Translations under genes and position numbers: made by a program | Shown: piece after piece, positions 63,400 to 64,000 of the stretch | How positions within the stretch are numbered: position 1 is the stretch's first letter | Layout of the letters: each line of letters opens with the position of its first letter | The notes under the pieces: model-generated | Database searches by the model: none | What the model was told of the DNA's origin: nothing | The model's input: only the letters and a program-made list of their open reading frames with translations | Assembly (NCBI GenBank): GCA_900660155.1 | Contig: CABFPE010000727.1 | Coordinates: 243,490 to 307,489 of the forward strand | DNA from: Hofstenia miamia | Taxonomy: Eukaryota; Xenacoelomorpha; Acoela; Hofsteniidae | Length of the DNA stretch: 64,000 nucleotides | Direction of reading: 5' to 3'

Positions 63400-64000
63400 A
63401 AATTGTCCTGGTTAACCAAGGAAAAGACATTCTGCCTCAAGGCCTATTTTGACAACAAATCATACACTATGGTGCAAGCAAACTTTCGAAGACAATTTCG
63501 TTGTTGTCAAGCTCGATCAAATAGCAGGATTTTTTTACTGGATTAAGGGGTTTAGAGAGCTTGGGACTGTGCAAAATCTTAATTCTAAAGGTCTGAGGGA
63601 CACTTACTCTAATCGGAGGGTGAGTGCTAGGACGGAAAGGAGCATTGACGCGGTTCCAAATTCAGAGCCCAAAGAAGTCGCTTTGGAGTCTGTGAGGCAT
63701 GTTCTTAAATTAGATCTTAATTTGTATCCTTACCAAATCCAGGTAAAGCAAAATCGTACACAAGCTAACATGGAACAACGAGTAACCATTTGGCAATGGT
63801 TTTGTGACACTGTCGAGGACAATCCAGACTTTCTGAATCATGTCTGGCTTTCAGATGAAGCACACTTTTTGCTGTCAGGATATGTCAACAGCAAAAATAA
63901 TGTTTATTGAGGGACATCAGCACCAAATGATGTCTTACAGAGACCACTACATTCAACATAGTGCACAGCATGGGTAGCCATTTCTAAACATGACATCATA
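63400..64000 (+). pseudogene. Mariner-type transposase running off the right edge
   Basis: A helix-turn-helix start (LTKEKTFCLKAYFDNKSYTM, about 63400-63510) continues after a frame change into 63500-63910. That piece carries FRELGTVQNL, RRVSARTERSIDAV, LYPYQIQ and NPDFLNHVWLSDEAHFLLSG with the first catalytic Asp. A TGA at 63908-63910 replaces the Trp usual before GTSAP, and recognisable sequence goes on to the window edge. The text resembles transposases of the IS630/Tc1/mariner group common in arthropods and other invertebrates. The catalytic second half is outside the window. Two lesions make the copy inactive as read. Confidence 0.75.

Overview
The window is AT-rich, repeat-laden nuclear DNA from an animal, most likely an invertebrate; the phylum cannot be fixed from this sequence. 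The evidence is GT-AG introns of kilobase size, two mitochondrial large-subunit ribosomal protein sequences related to metazoan bL28m and uL30m, and many animal-type transposons (Tc1/mariner, pogo-like, hAT, LINEs, Ty3/gypsy). Two runs of N (16429-16840 and 57205-58204) and five single N joints (8757, 20053, 26498, 28167, 30218) show a draft assembly. At least two of the single joints are flanked by near-identical copies that look like unmerged haplotypes.

Host genes. MRPL28 lies on the + strand from 53353 to beyond the right edge. Three coding exons are visible (53353-53565, 54776-54927, 62668-62848), separated by introns of about 1.2 and 7.7 kb. The large intron contains the 1000-base gap and several repeats. 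The C-terminal exons are presumably to the right of the window. At 35628-36204 there is an intronless MRPL30 copy inside a LINE. It is flanked by a 10-base direct repeat and is best read as a retrocopy.

Left third (1-21 kb): a DD41D mariner relic (1336-1893), a GC-rich dispersed repeat (3372-3735), a decayed Tc1-like element (about 5860-6672), a candidate solo LTR (7171-7386), a perfect-looking 421-base foldback element (10933-11353) and the best preserved mobile element here, a Tc1-like transposon with an uninterrupted DD34E transposase and terminal inverted repeats (13480-15532). A partial copy of its 3' part sits beyond the first gap.

Middle (20-45 kb): a second candidate solo LTR, a second DD41D relic (22020-22587), a pogo-like element carrying only a DNA-binding region (24252-25854), three copies of a 233-241 base hAT-type MITE with GTACGC inverted repeats, hAT transposase remnants (29.2-31.7 kb and 37.2-39.1 kb), a cluster of LINE 3' ends around the MRPL30 copy, and an old Ty3/gypsy copy (about 39.9-44.6 kb) interrupted by a 1.5 kb MITE.

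Right third (45-64 kb): a degraded copy of the foldback element, the 5' half of a LINE with a PHD finger and endonuclease (46.6-47.8 kb), a BED-finger hAT remnant (50.4-51.7 kb), MRPL28 with its repeat-filled intron, and the start of another mariner-type transposase running off the right edge. No operon-like, CRISPR, toxin or RNA gene system was found. The genes do not form a pathway; the window is one split housekeeping gene and one retrocopy in a transposon-rich setting.
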